64,000 nt of DNA from Deltaproteobacteria bacterium (GTDB lineage Bacteria; Myxococcota_A; UBA796; SXON01), in assembly GCA_947490345.1 (NCBI GenBank), contig CANLGL010000016.1, positions 1-64,000 of the forward strand, written 5' to 3'. Below, piece by piece: positions 23,431 through 32,132 of this stretch. The position numbers were made by a program, and so were the translations under genes. Under the pieces are notes generated by a model. The model made no database searches. It was not told the origin of the DNA and saw only the letters and a program-made list of their open reading frames with translations. The first letter of the stretch is position 1. The number at the start of each line of letters is the position of its first letter.

Positions 23431-25059
23431 ATGGGTACGCGCGCCGAGCTGCGTGTAGACGGCGAGGTCTCGCTGATCGACATCGTCGAGCTTGAGGAGG
23501 CGGTGCGGCGCGCCGAAGTCCTACCCGACGCCGAGCTGCACCACCCCCCTTGGACTGGGGAGCTCTGGCGACGAATCGACGACATCGTCGCGCTGCGTGA
23601 CGCGCTCGACACTCCGAGCGCGCGGCTCGCCGCGAGACTCTTGCGACCCGGACGGGCGTGGGCCACAGCGATTGTCGTCGGCGTGCTGATCTTGGCCGCC
23701 GGCGCCCAGTTCTGGTGCGGCGACGTGCTCACCGCGGACCCCAACCTGCTGCGGCTGCTCAGTGTGGGGTGGGAGCCCACGCTCGTCGACGGGGCGTGGT
23801 GGTCGCCCTGGACCGCGGTGCTCCTGCACGAAAGCTTCGTCCACCTGCTCGGCAACCTCGTCATCGTCGCCTACTGCGGCTGGCGCTGCGAACGCGCTGT
23901 CGGTGCCACCGGCCTGTTGGCCATCGTCACCGGCAGCCTCACCGGAGGCGCGTTGGCGATTGTGGCACTGTCGCGACTTCCATGCATCGGCGCAAGCGTG
24001 CTTGCGTTTGGTCTGTGGGGGGGGCAGTTCGCCATCGGCTGGCGTTACGGCGCCGTGATTCCAGAGCGGCTGCGCGGCTACTACGGCGCTGGTACGGTGC
24101 TCGTCGCCGCACCGCTGCTCGCGTGGTCCTTCGCCAATCCACACGTGTCGTTCGCCGGACACCTTGGAGGCTTCGGCGGGGGCATCATCGCCGTCTTCCT
24201 TCTACCCTTGGCGACGGCAGTGCCGATCGGACGCCGCCGGGGCGCGCAGCGGCGCGCATTGGCCCTTTCCGCCCTGTTCTCGGCAGGGACACCCGGCCTT
24301 TGCAAGCTGGCCCCGCTCGCCCCCGTCCTTCTGGCGTTCCCGAGCCGCACGCTCCTCGACGCCGAGACGCGCATCGCGATCGACGTTCCCTGGCGAATGG
24401 CCGATCCGGAGACGAAACCGTCTGCCGACCCCTTCGCATTGGGGACGGCGGGGCCCGCCGGCCAGGCACTCCACCTCGCGAGCACCGACGGCTCCGATCG
24501 CGCCGCCGTCGGGCCAGCGCGATCCACCTTCGAGCACGACGGCAACGTGCTCCTCGCCACTTGGGATGCGAGTTCTCTCTCTCCCGCGCGCAGCGCATTG
24601 TACGAGCACATCGTCGCAACTGCGCGCTGTGAGCCGGCCGCGGAGCTGGCGCTGACCCGCCGCCAATACCGGGAGGCGCCGCACGTCGCTGCGCGCGCCC
24701 AGGCCTACGCCCTCGCCGCGGACCTGGCTGGCGACGATGCTGCCGCGGTGCGCACGTACGCAGAGCTTGAGGCCTTCGGCGCCGAGTGGGCGAGAGTCGC
24801 GGCGCGCGCTCGGGTCCGCCTGTGCGCGTTGCGACCGCACATCGACGGGTGCTCACCCGCCTGGCGGGAGGGATGGCTGGACCAGGAAAGCCCAGCGGAC
24901 CACGAGTTGTGGCTTTTCGGGGTGCACTGGGCCAGCCGGGATCGGCCCTGCGCCGAAGTGTGGCGGCGGCATGAAGCGATGGTGCAGTTCGGGAATTATT
25001 CCGACATCGAACGACGTTTTGCGCTTGGGGAATGCGCACCGGAGGGGTGGGAGCCGTGA
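23431..25059 (+). CDS. Rhomboid-family intramembrane serine protease with long C-terminal domain
   Basis: The protein has 542 residues: a cytosolic N-terminus (1-75), six or so membrane helices (76-262), and a soluble C-terminal region of about 270 residues. Rhomboid features are HESFVHLLGN (H133, H138, N142), CIGASVLAFG with the nucleophile S189, and FAGHLGGFGGG with the catalytic H244, so the Ser/His dyad is intact. The C-terminal part contains a short helical repeat-like section (AARAQAYALAADLAGDDAAA, RTYAELEAFGAEWARVAARA) resembling TPRs, with several cysteines. It sits inside the BMC operon, 14 bases after a shell gene and 24 before the aldolase. Rhomboids are not a known part of microcompartment loci; whether it acts on shell biology is unknown. 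Confidence 0.8.
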   Translation: MGTRAELRVDGEVSLIDIVELEEAVRRAEVLPDAELHHPPWTGELWRRIDDIVALRDALDTPSARLAARLLRPGRAWATAIVVGVLILAAGAQFWCGDVLTADPNLLRLLSVGWEPTLVDGAWWSPWTAVLLHESFVHLLGNLVIVAYCGWRCERAVGATGLLAIVTGSLTGGALAIVALSRLPCIGASVLAFGLWGGQFAIGWRYGAVIPERLRGYYGAGTVLVAAPLLAWSFANPHVSFAGHLGGFGGGIIAVFLLPLATAVPIGRRRGAQRRALALSALFSAGTPGLCKLAPLAPVLLAFPSRTLLDAETRIAIDVPWRMADPETKPSADPFALGTAGPAGQALHLASTDGSDRAAVGPARSTFEHDGNVLLATWDASSLSPARSALYEHIVATARCEPAAELALTRRQYREAPHVAARAQAYALAADLAGDDAAAVRTYAELEAFGAEWARVAARARVRLCALRPHIDGCSPAWREGWLDQESPADHELWLFGVHWASRDRPCAEVWRRHEAMVQFGNYSDIERRFALGECAPEGWEP

Positions 25060-25083
25060 ACGGGGGTGGTTAGCAGGTCCATC

Positions 25084-25818
25084 ATGGACGAGACAACTGC
25101 CCGCCAACTCGCCGCTCTGTGCCACGATCTCCACGCTCGCGGCTGGGTAGCGAACCACGACGGCAACGTCAGCGCTCGCTTGCCGGGCGGCGGCTTTCTC
25201 GCGTCGCCGACCGCCGTGAGCAAGCGAGACGTGCGGGCGGAGGGCCTCGTGACGGTCGATGGGGAGGGCAAGGTCCTCTCAGGCAGCCGGCGTGTGTTCA
25301 GCGAGATCTCGCTGCACCTCGCCGCGTACCGTGCCCGCCCCGACGTCGGGTGGGTGGTCCACGCCCATCCGCCACACGCGACCGCCTGGGCGGCCGCGGG
25401 TGAGAGCTTCTGGGACGCGCCGTTTCTGGCCGAAGCGGTCGTCTCCCTCGGCGCCCGGCTGCCCTTCCTACCCTACGCCCGGCCCGGGGCCGGCACCGGC
25501 CCCGTGGAGGCGGCGTTCGGCCTCGCCGACGCGGTGCTGTTGGGGAACCACGGCGTCATCACGCTGGGCGTGGACGCCGAGACGGCGTTCTTGCGGATGG
25601 AGTTGGTGGAGCACCTCGCGAAGATCGCGCTCCTGGCACGACCGTTGGGGGGGACCCGTCCGCTGCCGGCTGAGGATGTCGAGGCGCTCGTGGCGGCGCG
25701 CAAGAAGGCGGGAATCGGGCCCGGCGCCGCCGCTGTGGGCATCTCCGGCGTCGGATCAGCACCGGCGAACACGGACATCGAGGGCGTCGTGCGCGAGGCG
25801 CTTCGCCGGCTCGGCTAG
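25084..25818 (+). CDS. Class II aldolase (fuculose-phosphate-aldolase family) with C-terminal encapsulation-like helix
   Basis: The zinc enzyme has 244 residues. Metal ligands are H93 and H95 (VVHAHPPHA) and H156 (LLGNHGVITLG); the catalytic acid is E74 in VFSEISLH; DGNVSARL (26-33) is the substrate phosphate/entry motif. The fold ends near residue 210. It is followed by a Gly/Ala linker (IGPGAAAVGISGVGSAPA) and a short amphipathic helix DIEGVVREALRRLG, the layout of a BMC encapsulation peptide. Family members split a sugar phosphate into dihydroxyacetone phosphate and an aldehyde such as lactaldehyde. Together with the aldehyde dehydrogenase this suggests a PVM-like aldolase metabolosome. 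The start ATG 25084 is preferred over GTG 25066. Confidence 0.88.
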   Translation: MDETTARQLAALCHDLHARGWVANHDGNVSARLPGGGFLASPTAVSKRDVRAEGLVTVDGEGKVLSGSRRVFSEISLHLAAYRARPDVGWVVHAHPPHATAWAAAGESFWDAPFLAEAVVSLGARLPFLPYARPGAGTGPVEAAFGLADAVLLGNHGVITLGVDAETAFLRMELVEHLAKIALLARPLGGTRPLPAEDVEALVAARKKAGIGPGAAAVGISGVGSAPANTDIEGVVREALRRLG

Positions 25819-25825
25819 GCGCGCC

Positions 25826-27685
25826 ATGTCCGCCCGCGAAGCCGCCGCCCCCTCCCCTCCCCGCCAATCCCGACTCACCGAAGCTTTCCGCGTGCTCGGT
25901 CACGCTCGCACCGCGATCCGCATGGTCTACGGCCTCGATCGAGCACTGCTGATCACGCTTGTGGTCGGTCAGGCGCTCGACGCCGCGAGCGTCGTCAGCA
26001 TCGCCTGGGTCGGAAAACACCTCATCGACGCGATCGTGCACCCCCCACTCGCCGGCACCCTCCTGGCGCGGGCCACCCCCGCGCTTGCCTGGGTCGCCCT
26101 CGAATTCGGGCTCATCGGCGCTCGGGCGCTCGTGTCACAATCCAATAGTTACGCCCAGCTCGTACTTAGGTCCAAGCTTGGTTTACACGTGAACCTGCTC
26201 ATCCTCGACAAGGCTGCCCGCGTCGCCTATGCCCGCTTCGAAGACCCCGTCTTCATGAACTCCATGACGGTTGCGAGGCGCGAGGCCAGCGCCCGACCGC
26301 TCGACCTGGTGACCCAGGCGCTCGCCCTCGCCAAAACGACCCTCACCCTGGCCGGTTTCGCCGCCCTCCTCTGGTCGCTCGGGGCCTGGGCCATTGTAAT
26401 CCTCGTCCTGACGGCCGTCCCACTCTTCTGGGCCGAGGCGCGCTTCGCGAACGAGTCCTTCCTGCTCCAGCGGGCGCGTTCGCTGCGGTATCGCCGCAGC
26501 TTCTACCTTGAGAGCGTGCTGACCACCGAGAGCACGGTCAAAGAAGTGAAGCTCTTTCAGCTGGCGGGCTGGCTTCGCGACAAATATCGCGACATTCTGG
26601 CATCCTTCCACATGGAGGAGACCAGCCTCGCGAGGCGTCGCTCCTTCGCGTCGTTCTTCCTCGGTTTACTCGGCAGTCTGGCGCTCTACGGCACCTATGG
26701 TTGGATCGTCGCACAAACGGTCGCGGGCACCATCACCCTTGGCGCCATGACCCTGTACATGGGGGTTTTCCGGCAAGGTCAAGAAACGCTCCGCGCGGCG
26801 CTGTCGGCGATCTCGAAGGCGTGGGAAGACGACCTCTACATGACCAACCTGGACGAGTTCTTGGCCGTGCCGGAGGAGGAGCCCGACGCCGCCGAACCCC
26901 TCGACGCTGCGGTTCCCGACGACCACGCGCCGTCGTTATCCCTGGAAAACGTCAGCTTTCGATACCCCGGTGGCACAAGAGACGCGCTCACGGACATCAC
27001 CCTGCATGTGGCTCCGGGAGAGACCATCGCGCTCGTGGGCAAGAACGGCGCCGGCAAAACGACGCTGATCAAGCTCCTCGTGGGGTTGTTCCGGCCAAGC
27101 TCGGGGACGATTCGTGTCGACGACGTCGATGTCTCCGGGCTGTCGATGAGCGCCCTTCGTCGCCGCGTCGGCGTCATCTTTCAGGATTTTGCCCGCCTTC
27201 AGTTGTCGATGCGCGACAACGTCGGCGTGGGCTGGCTCCCATCCCGCGATGACGACGAAGCCGTAGGGACCGCCATTTTCGACGGCGGGGCCACGGAGAT
27301 CGTGGAGCGGCTGCCGAACGGGCTGGAAACGCCGCTCGGACGTGCCTTCGGCGGCGACGACCTCTCCGGTGGTCAGTGGCAACGGGTGGCGCTCGCTCGG
27401 GCGTTCATGCGCAAGAGCCGCATCTTGGTGCTCGACGAGCCCACCGCCGCGATGGACGCGGAAGGAGAACATGAGATCTTCCAGCGTTTTCGCGACCTCA
27501 AAAGGGATCGCACCGCCATCCTCATCACCCACCGGTTTGGCACCGTTCGCATGGCCGACCGCATCGTCGTGATCGACGGCGGCCGAATCGTGGAAGAGGG
27601 CACCCACGACGCACTCATGGCGTTGGGGGGCCTGTATGCGCGGATGTTCTCGTTGCAGGCGGAGGGCCTGCGAGGGGCGGGCTAG
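25826..27685 (+). CDS. ABC exporter, fused permease and ATPase
   Basis: The half-transporter has 619 residues with an N-terminal permease of six helices (about 35-330) and a C-terminal nucleotide-binding domain. The Walker A is VGKNGAGKTT, the signature is DDLSGGQWQRV, the Walker B is ILVLDEPTAAMD and the H-loop is LITHRF; all catalytic residues are intact. This is the MsbA/LapB-like type-1 exporter family, but no peptidase or substrate domain is attached. A polar stretch before the ATPase (PEEEPDAAEPLDAAVPDD) acts as a linker. It follows the aldolase by 7 bases and may be in the same transcript as the BMC genes. The substrate is unknown. Confidence 0.85.
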   Translation: MSAREAAAPSPPRQSRLTEAFRVLGHARTAIRMVYGLDRALLITLVVGQALDAASVVSIAWVGKHLIDAIVHPPLAGTLLARATPALAWVALEFGLIGARALVSQSNSYAQLVLRSKLGLHVNLLILDKAARVAYARFEDPVFMNSMTVARREASARPLDLVTQALALAKTTLTLAGFAALLWSLGAWAIVILVLTAVPLFWAEARFANESFLLQRARSLRYRRSFYLESVLTTESTVKEVKLFQLAGWLRDKYRDILASFHMEETSLARRRSFASFFLGLLGSLALYGTYGWIVAQTVAGTITLGAMTLYMGVFRQGQETLRAALSAISKAWEDDLYMTNLDEFLAVPEEEPDAAEPLDAAVPDDHAPSLSLENVSFRYPGGTRDALTDITLHVAPGETIALVGKNGAGKTTLIKLLVGLFRPSSGTIRVDDVDVSGLSMSALRRRVGVIFQDFARLQLSMRDNVGVGWLPSRDDDEAVGTAIFDGGATEIVERLPNGLETPLGRAFGGDDLSGGQWQRVALARAFMRKSRILVLDEPTAAMDAEGEHEIFQRFRDLKRDRTAILITHRFGTVRMADRIVVIDGGRIVEEGTHDALMALGGLYARMFSLQAEGLRGAG

Positions 27686-27709
27686 GCCCTTCGGGTTAGC
27701 ACCGCGACC

Positions 27710-28012
27710 ATGGGAATCCGCGACCGCCTTCGACTCCTCGTGCGCCCGCCGCGTGTCGAGCCGGCTCGCGCCGAGGCGATCGCTCCGGCCACCTCCCCTG
27801 TCGCTGCCCCCGTCCGGCCGCCTCGCGCGACGAGCATCGTCCCGGTCGCGGCCACGCTGCTGGACTCCGCCGCCGGCAGCTCTCCGTCCACGTGGCCCGC
27901 GCTCACCGGTCGTGTGGTCGTCACCGGTGGTCCCTGGGCCGCCGCCGTCGCGGAGCGCATCGCGAGCTACGGGCGCGCCGAAGTCATGTGGCTCGAGGAA
28001 TCGCGGGCATGA
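27710..28012 (+). CDS. Small Ala/Pro-rich protein, unknown
   Basis: The protein has 100 residues: a basic N-terminus (MGIRDRLRLLVRPPR), an Ala/Pro-rich middle, and a more structured end VVVTGGPWAAAVAERIASYG. No family is recognised. The stop overlaps the yicC ATG by 4 bases (ATGA), which supports real translation, as does the absence of a competing frame. The end could be a short alpha/beta unit, but nothing more can be said. Confidence 0.5.
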   Translation: MGIRDRLRLLVRPPRVEPARAEAIAPATSPVAAPVRPPRATSIVPVAATLLDSAAGSSPSTWPALTGRVVVTGGPWAAAVAERIASYGRAEVMWLEESRA

Positions 28013-28881
28013 ACAGCATGACCGGGTTCGGCCGTGGCGAAGCGTCCGATGGCGCCACCGCGGTAGTGGTCGAGATCAAAAGCGTGAACAACCGCTTCCG
28101 GGACGTCCAGGTCCGGGTGCCGCGGGAGTACAACGTCTGGGAAGCACGCGTCACCAACGTGGTCAAGGATGCCGTGAGCCGCGGCCGCCTTGAGGTCAGC
28201 GTGCGCCGGATCTGTTCGGAAGGGGCCACACGCGTCACCGCCGATCTCAAGCTGGTCGAACAGTACCGCCTCGCGATCGCCGAGGTCGCCCATCGGCTTC
28301 AGCGTGACACCACCGAAGTGCCCTTGAGCTTCGTTCTAGGCCAGCCCGGCGTGCTCGTCACCACCGACAACGACGCCGACGCGCTCGGTGAGTGGGACCT
28401 CGTGGAGTTGGCCGTGCAGAGTGCGCTCGCCGATCTGGCGACGATGCGCACCGCGGAGGGAGTAGCGCTGGCAAGGGACCTCGACCGTCACCTGGCCGAG
28501 CTCCGCCGGCATTGCGCCGAGATCGAAGCGGCAGTTTCGGGCATCGTGGCCAGGCTCCATGCACGGGTGCTGGACCGGGTCAGCCGGCTGCTCGGAGAAC
28601 GTGTGGACGCGGGCCGGGTCGCCCAGGAGGCCGCACTTCTAGCCGACAAGGCCGATGTTTCGGAAGAGCTCGCCAGGCTCTCCTCCCACGCGGACCAGTT
28701 CGAACAAGCCCTACGCGCCGACGAGCCCGTGGGCCGGAAGCTGGACTTCGTCCTGCAGGAAATGCACCGGGAGGTCAACACTCTGGGTAGCAAAGCCACC
28801 GACACGCCCGTGTCAGCGCGGGTGGTCGATCTCAAGAGCGTGCTCGAGCGGATGCGCGAGCAGGTCGCCAACGTGGAGTGA
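28009..28881 (+). CDS. yicC: YicC-family endoribonuclease
   Basis: The 290-residue protein opens with the hallmark MNSMTGFGRGEA, followed by EIKSVNNRFRDVQVRVPREY, the conserved N-terminal block. The C-terminal DUF1732 part ends GRKLDFVLQEMHREVNTLGSKATD, also a family signature. YicC proteins are RNases involved in decay of small regulatory RNAs and stress responses. The gene stands immediately before guanylate kinase, the very common yicC-gmk arrangement. Its stop overlaps the gmk GTG by 4 bases. Confidence 0.93.
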   Translation: MNSMTGFGRGEASDGATAVVVEIKSVNNRFRDVQVRVPREYNVWEARVTNVVKDAVSRGRLEVSVRRICSEGATRVTADLKLVEQYRLAIAEVAHRLQRDTTEVPLSFVLGQPGVLVTTDNDADALGEWDLVELAVQSALADLATMRTAEGVALARDLDRHLAELRRHCAEIEAAVSGIVARLHARVLDRVSRLLGERVDAGRVAQEAALLADKADVSEELARLSSHADQFEQALRADEPVGRKLDFVLQEMHREVNTLGSKATDTPVSARVVDLKSVLERMREQVANVE

Positions 28882-29525
28882 ACGTGGGGGAATCGGAAGG
28901 CCAACACGCGCGCTGGACAGCCCCCGACTTCGGGGCGCTGTTCGTCGTAAGTGGGCCCAGTGGCACCGGGAAGACGACCCTGCTGCGGGAAGCGTTCCGG
29001 GTGATTCCGGGACTCGAATTCAGCGTTTCAGCCACCACGCGTGACCCGCGCGTCAACGAACGTGACGGCGTCGACTACCACTATATCTCTCACGATGAAT
29101 TCCGCCGTCTTCTCGACGCTGGCGCGCTCCTGGAGCACGCCCAAGTCTACGGGAATTTCTACGGCAGCCCGCGCGCGCCTGTCGAAAAGGCCATCGCTGA
29201 GGGTCGGAGCATCGTCCTGGACATCGACGTTGTCGGCGCTCACCAGGTCCGCAGCGCTTACCCCGACGCCGTTTCAATCTTCATCCTCCCCCCCAGCCTT
29301 GCGGCGATCGAGGCGCGTCTGAGGGCGCGCGGGATGGATGACGAACGCATCGTCCGGCGCCGGATCGGGGAGGCCGACGAACAACTGGCCCATGCAGGCG
29401 AGTACGACTACCTCATCATGAACGACGATTTGGCGTCGGCTCACGCCCAATTCCAGGCCGTGATCGTCGCGGAGCTGCACCGGCGCGCGCGTCGGGCGAG
29501 TTGGTTGGCGGCCGCGCGCAGCTGA
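28878..29525 (+). CDS. gmk: Guanylate kinase
   Basis: The 215-residue enzyme phosphorylates GMP to GDP. The P-loop is VSGPSGTGKTTLL (about 24-36), the GMP-binding elements are SVSATTRDPRVNERDGVDYHY and FLEHAQVYGNFYGSP-like LLEHAQVYGNFYGS, and the lid region has ARGMDDERIVRRRIGEA. The length is typical (about 205). The first 18 residues are an extension before the conserved LFVVSGPSG. The start is GTG 28878, overlapping yicC. The omega-subunit gene (rpoZ) that often follows gmk is not present; the ppGpp synthetase/hydrolase gene follows instead. Confidence 0.95.
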   Translation: MNVGESEGQHARWTAPDFGALFVVSGPSGTGKTTLLREAFRVIPGLEFSVSATTRDPRVNERDGVDYHYISHDEFRRLLDAGALLEHAQVYGNFYGSPRAPVEKAIAEGRSIVLDIDVVGAHQVRSAYPDAVSIFILPPSLAAIEARLRARGMDDERIVRRRIGEADEQLAHAGEYDYLIMNDDLASAHAQFQAVIVAELHRRARRASWLAAARS

Positions 29526-29533
29526 GCGAAGTC

Positions 29534-29561
29534 TTGACATCGCGCCCAAAGCGAGCACACT
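29534..29561 (+). promoter_or_regulatory. Possible promoter of the rsh gene
   Basis: TTGACA (29534-29539) matches the sigma-70 -35 consensus perfectly. Sixteen bases later stands CACACT (29556-29561), a weak -10. It lies in the gap between gmk and the ppGpp gene, so the latter could have its own promoter. Support rests mostly on the -35 box. Confidence 0.3.
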
Positions 29562-29603
29562 GGATTGAGGGATCGTTCAGTGGACATCGGCAAAGAAGGA
29601 GGG

Positions 29604-31742
29604 GTGACGATCGAGCGCGTGCTCGCCACGGTTCAGGGCTATGCCCCTGGCGCCGACACGCAGCTTTTGACCGACGCCTACCTGTACGCGGCCTTCCACC
29701 ACCGGGGACAGGTCCGGAAAAACGGCGAGGACTACCTGGTCCACCCCATCAACGTGGCCTGGATTCTGACCGAGCTACGCATGGACGTCGACACCATCGC
29801 GGTGGGCCTGCTCCACGACACCGTCGAGGACACCCAGGCGACCGTCGAGGAGATTCGCGAACGCTTTGGCGCTAGCGTTGCGGAGATGGTCGAGGGCGTC
29901 ACCAAGCTGAGCAAGCTGGCCTACCGCGGCAAACTCGAAGAGCAAGCGGAGAACTTCCGGAAGCTGGTGCTGGCCTTCGGCAAGGACATCCGGGTCATCA
30001 TCGTGAAGTGCGCCGACCGGCTGCACAACATGCGCACCCTTCAGTTTCAGCGCCCAGACAAGCGGCAGCGCATCGCCCAGGAGACGCTCGACATCTACGC
30101 CCCGCTCACGCATCGGCTGGGCTTGGAGTTGATGAAGCGCGAGCTGGAGGATCTGTCGTTTCGGTACCTCCACGTGGAGGCCTATGAGCAGCTCGCCGAT
30201 GCCATCCAACTCGACGCCGAAGCGCGGGACTCCTACGTCGAGGTGACCCGCTCCCTCATCGAGGAGACGCTGCGGGCGCGGGGGATGGCGTGCCGCGTCA
30301 CCGGACGCGTGAAGCACGTCTACAGCATCTGGAAGAAGCTCCAGCGTACGGGCAAGGACCTCAGCGAGCTCTACGATCTGCTCGCCTTCAGGGTGATCGT
30401 ATCCGAACGTGACGCCTGTTACGTCGCCTTGGGCTTCATGCACGCATCCTTCCTTCCTGTCGCGACACGAATGAAGGACTACATCGCGATGCCCAAGCAG
30501 AATGGGTATCAATCCCTGCATACGACCGTGATCGGGCCGGATGGGCGGGAGGTCGAGATCCAGTTCCGGACCGAGGCGATGGACCGGGTCGCGGACACCG
30601 GAATCGCCGCGCACTGGCGCTACAAGAATGGCCGCCTCAGCGTCTCCAACGGCGAACTGGCAGAGCTCGCGCGACTACGCGGCTTCATCGAGATGGCACG
30701 CGACATCGAGGACCCGGCGGACTTCCTCGACGCGGCTCGCTCGGATCTGTCGGCCACGATCCACGTTTTCACGCCCCGAAAGGACGTGATCCTGTTGCCA
30801 GAGGGCTCGAGCGCCCTGGACTTCGCGTACCACGTTCACACCGAGGTGGGGAACCGGGCCGCTGGAGTCAAGGTCAACGGCAGGCTCGTCCCATTCCGGA
30901 CCTTGGTCAAGACCGGCGACACCGTCGAGGTGATGACCAAAGCCGACGCGCATCCGTCGCGAGACTGGCTCGAATGGGCGCACAGCCACCGCGCGCAGGA
31001 AAAGATTCGGAAGCGGCTTCGCGAGTCCCTCGCGGACAAAGCCGTCGCCTTGGGCCGCGAGATCCTCGACGGCGCGCTTCGGCGCGCAGGCTCCAGCCTC
31101 AAGCGGGTCGCCGGCGACAAGGATGCGGCCGCCCGGCTTGAGGAAGCTGGGTTTGCCGACATGGACGAGTTGGCCGAAAGGGTGTTCGCCGGTGGGGTCA
31201 GCCAGACCGAAGCGGTGAGGATCCTCGCGCCCCCGCCGGACGTCCCACTGCCTCAACCCTCCGCATTGCAAGCGCTGATTCAGCGGGTCCGCAAGCAGTC
31301 GGAGAATGCCATCGTCGTGTCTGGTGAGACGGACATACTCGTTGACTACGCTCGATGTTGCCGGCCCATGAAGGGCGAGCCGATCCTTGGCTACATCACC
31401 CGCGGCCGCGGACTCTCGGTGCACAAGTCAGCATGCCCGAGCGTGAAGGGGCTCGACGCCGAACGATTCGTCCAGGTGAGCTGGGACGCCCAGTCCAAAA
31501 CGCTGCACCAGGGCCTCCTGCACCTGGTGCTCGAGGACCGCCCTGGCATGCTGGCCGCGATCACCGGCGTATGCAGCACCGCGAAAATCAACTTGTGGAA
31601 GGCCGATGTCCGGCAGGACGAGGACCACCGCGCCATCTGCGACCTCGGGATCACCGTCTACGACATCGGCGAACTCGACGGGCTCGTCAAGAAGCTCCGC
31701 AGCGTGCGGGGCGTCGTGGCCGTGGAGCGCGCCGCCAGCTGA
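29604..31742 (+). CDS. Bifunctional (p)ppGpp synthetase/hydrolase (RelA/SpoT homologue)
   Basis: The enzyme has 712 residues from GTG 29604; TTG 29565 and GTG 29580 are in-frame alternatives. Domain order: HD hydrolase with HHRGQVRKNGEDYLVHP and LLHDTVEDT intact (active hydrolase), synthetase with RVKHVYSIWKKLQ, MKDYIAMPKQNGYQSLHTT and VEIQFRT intact, TGS (IHVFTPRKDVILLPEG...DFAYHVHTEVG), helical/zinc-type region with YARCCRPMKGEPILGYI, and a C-terminal ACT domain. Both activities should be functional, so this is the stringent-response enzyme of the organism. AAGGAGG ends 1 base before GTG 29604, which is tight and leaves the start unsettled. Confidence 0.95.
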   Translation: MTIERVLATVQGYAPGADTQLLTDAYLYAAFHHRGQVRKNGEDYLVHPINVAWILTELRMDVDTIAVGLLHDTVEDTQATVEEIRERFGASVAEMVEGVTKLSKLAYRGKLEEQAENFRKLVLAFGKDIRVIIVKCADRLHNMRTLQFQRPDKRQRIAQETLDIYAPLTHRLGLELMKRELEDLSFRYLHVEAYEQLADAIQLDAEARDSYVEVTRSLIEETLRARGMACRVTGRVKHVYSIWKKLQRTGKDLSELYDLLAFRVIVSERDACYVALGFMHASFLPVATRMKDYIAMPKQNGYQSLHTTVIGPDGREVEIQFRTEAMDRVADTGIAAHWRYKNGRLSVSNGELAELARLRGFIEMARDIEDPADFLDAARSDLSATIHVFTPRKDVILLPEGSSALDFAYHVHTEVGNRAAGVKVNGRLVPFRTLVKTGDTVEVMTKADAHPSRDWLEWAHSHRAQEKIRKRLRESLADKAVALGREILDGALRRAGSSLKRVAGDKDAAARLEEAGFADMDELAERVFAGGVSQTEAVRILAPPPDVPLPQPSALQALIQRVRKQSENAIVVSGETDILVDYARCCRPMKGEPILGYITRGRGLSVHKSACPSVKGLDAERFVQVSWDAQSKTLHQGLLHLVLEDRPGMLAAITGVCSTAKINLWKADVRQDEDHRAICDLGITVYDIGELDGLVKKLRSVRGVVAVERAAS

Positions 31743-31745
31743 GCC

Positions 31746-32024
31746 TCAGCGGTGGCCGCCCGGAAAGTGTACGTCGTCCGCAGCTTCCGCCCGCGTGTTG
31801 GTGCGCAGGTAGGCCGCACCCTCCACCTCGATCCGCTCGATCGCCGGGCCGCGCGACCGATGATGCCCGTGGCCCGAGCAGGGAATCAGGGAGTGGCCGC
31901 CGGCGAGCCAGGCCAGCGCCGTCTCGCGGTCAATGGTGCGGTCGGCCAGACCCACCATCGCAACCACCAGCGAACGAACCTTGCCACCGTCCAGCGCCGC
32001 GCTCTTGACTTCGATGTCGGCCAT
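31746..32024 (-). CDS. Small DUF3892-like protein
   Basis: The 92-residue protein contains IDRETALAWLAGGHSLIPCS, a His/Arg-rich loop (GHGHHRSRGP) and VEGAAYLRTNTRAEAADDVHFPG. The arrangement W/I..a...i..G....Y........V.V..V.G..YLRT..d....DNL..LP is that of DUF3892, found in many bacteria with unknown function. The stop lies 4 bases from the convergent rsh stop. No partner gene is evident. Confidence 0.6.
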   Translation of the reverse strand: MADIEVKSAALDGGKVRSLVVAMVGLADRTIDRETALAWLAGGHSLIPCSGHGHHRSRGPAIERIEVEGAAYLRTNTRAEAADDVHFPGGHR

Positions 32025-32132
32025 GCGAGCCTCCGTGCGGGCCGCCTATGCACCCACGCCACCGGATGCCAGCGCTGGTCGCGTTTCGTCGGCGCAGCGG
32101 CAGACCGCGGTCAGGCCCGATAGGCAGCGCCG

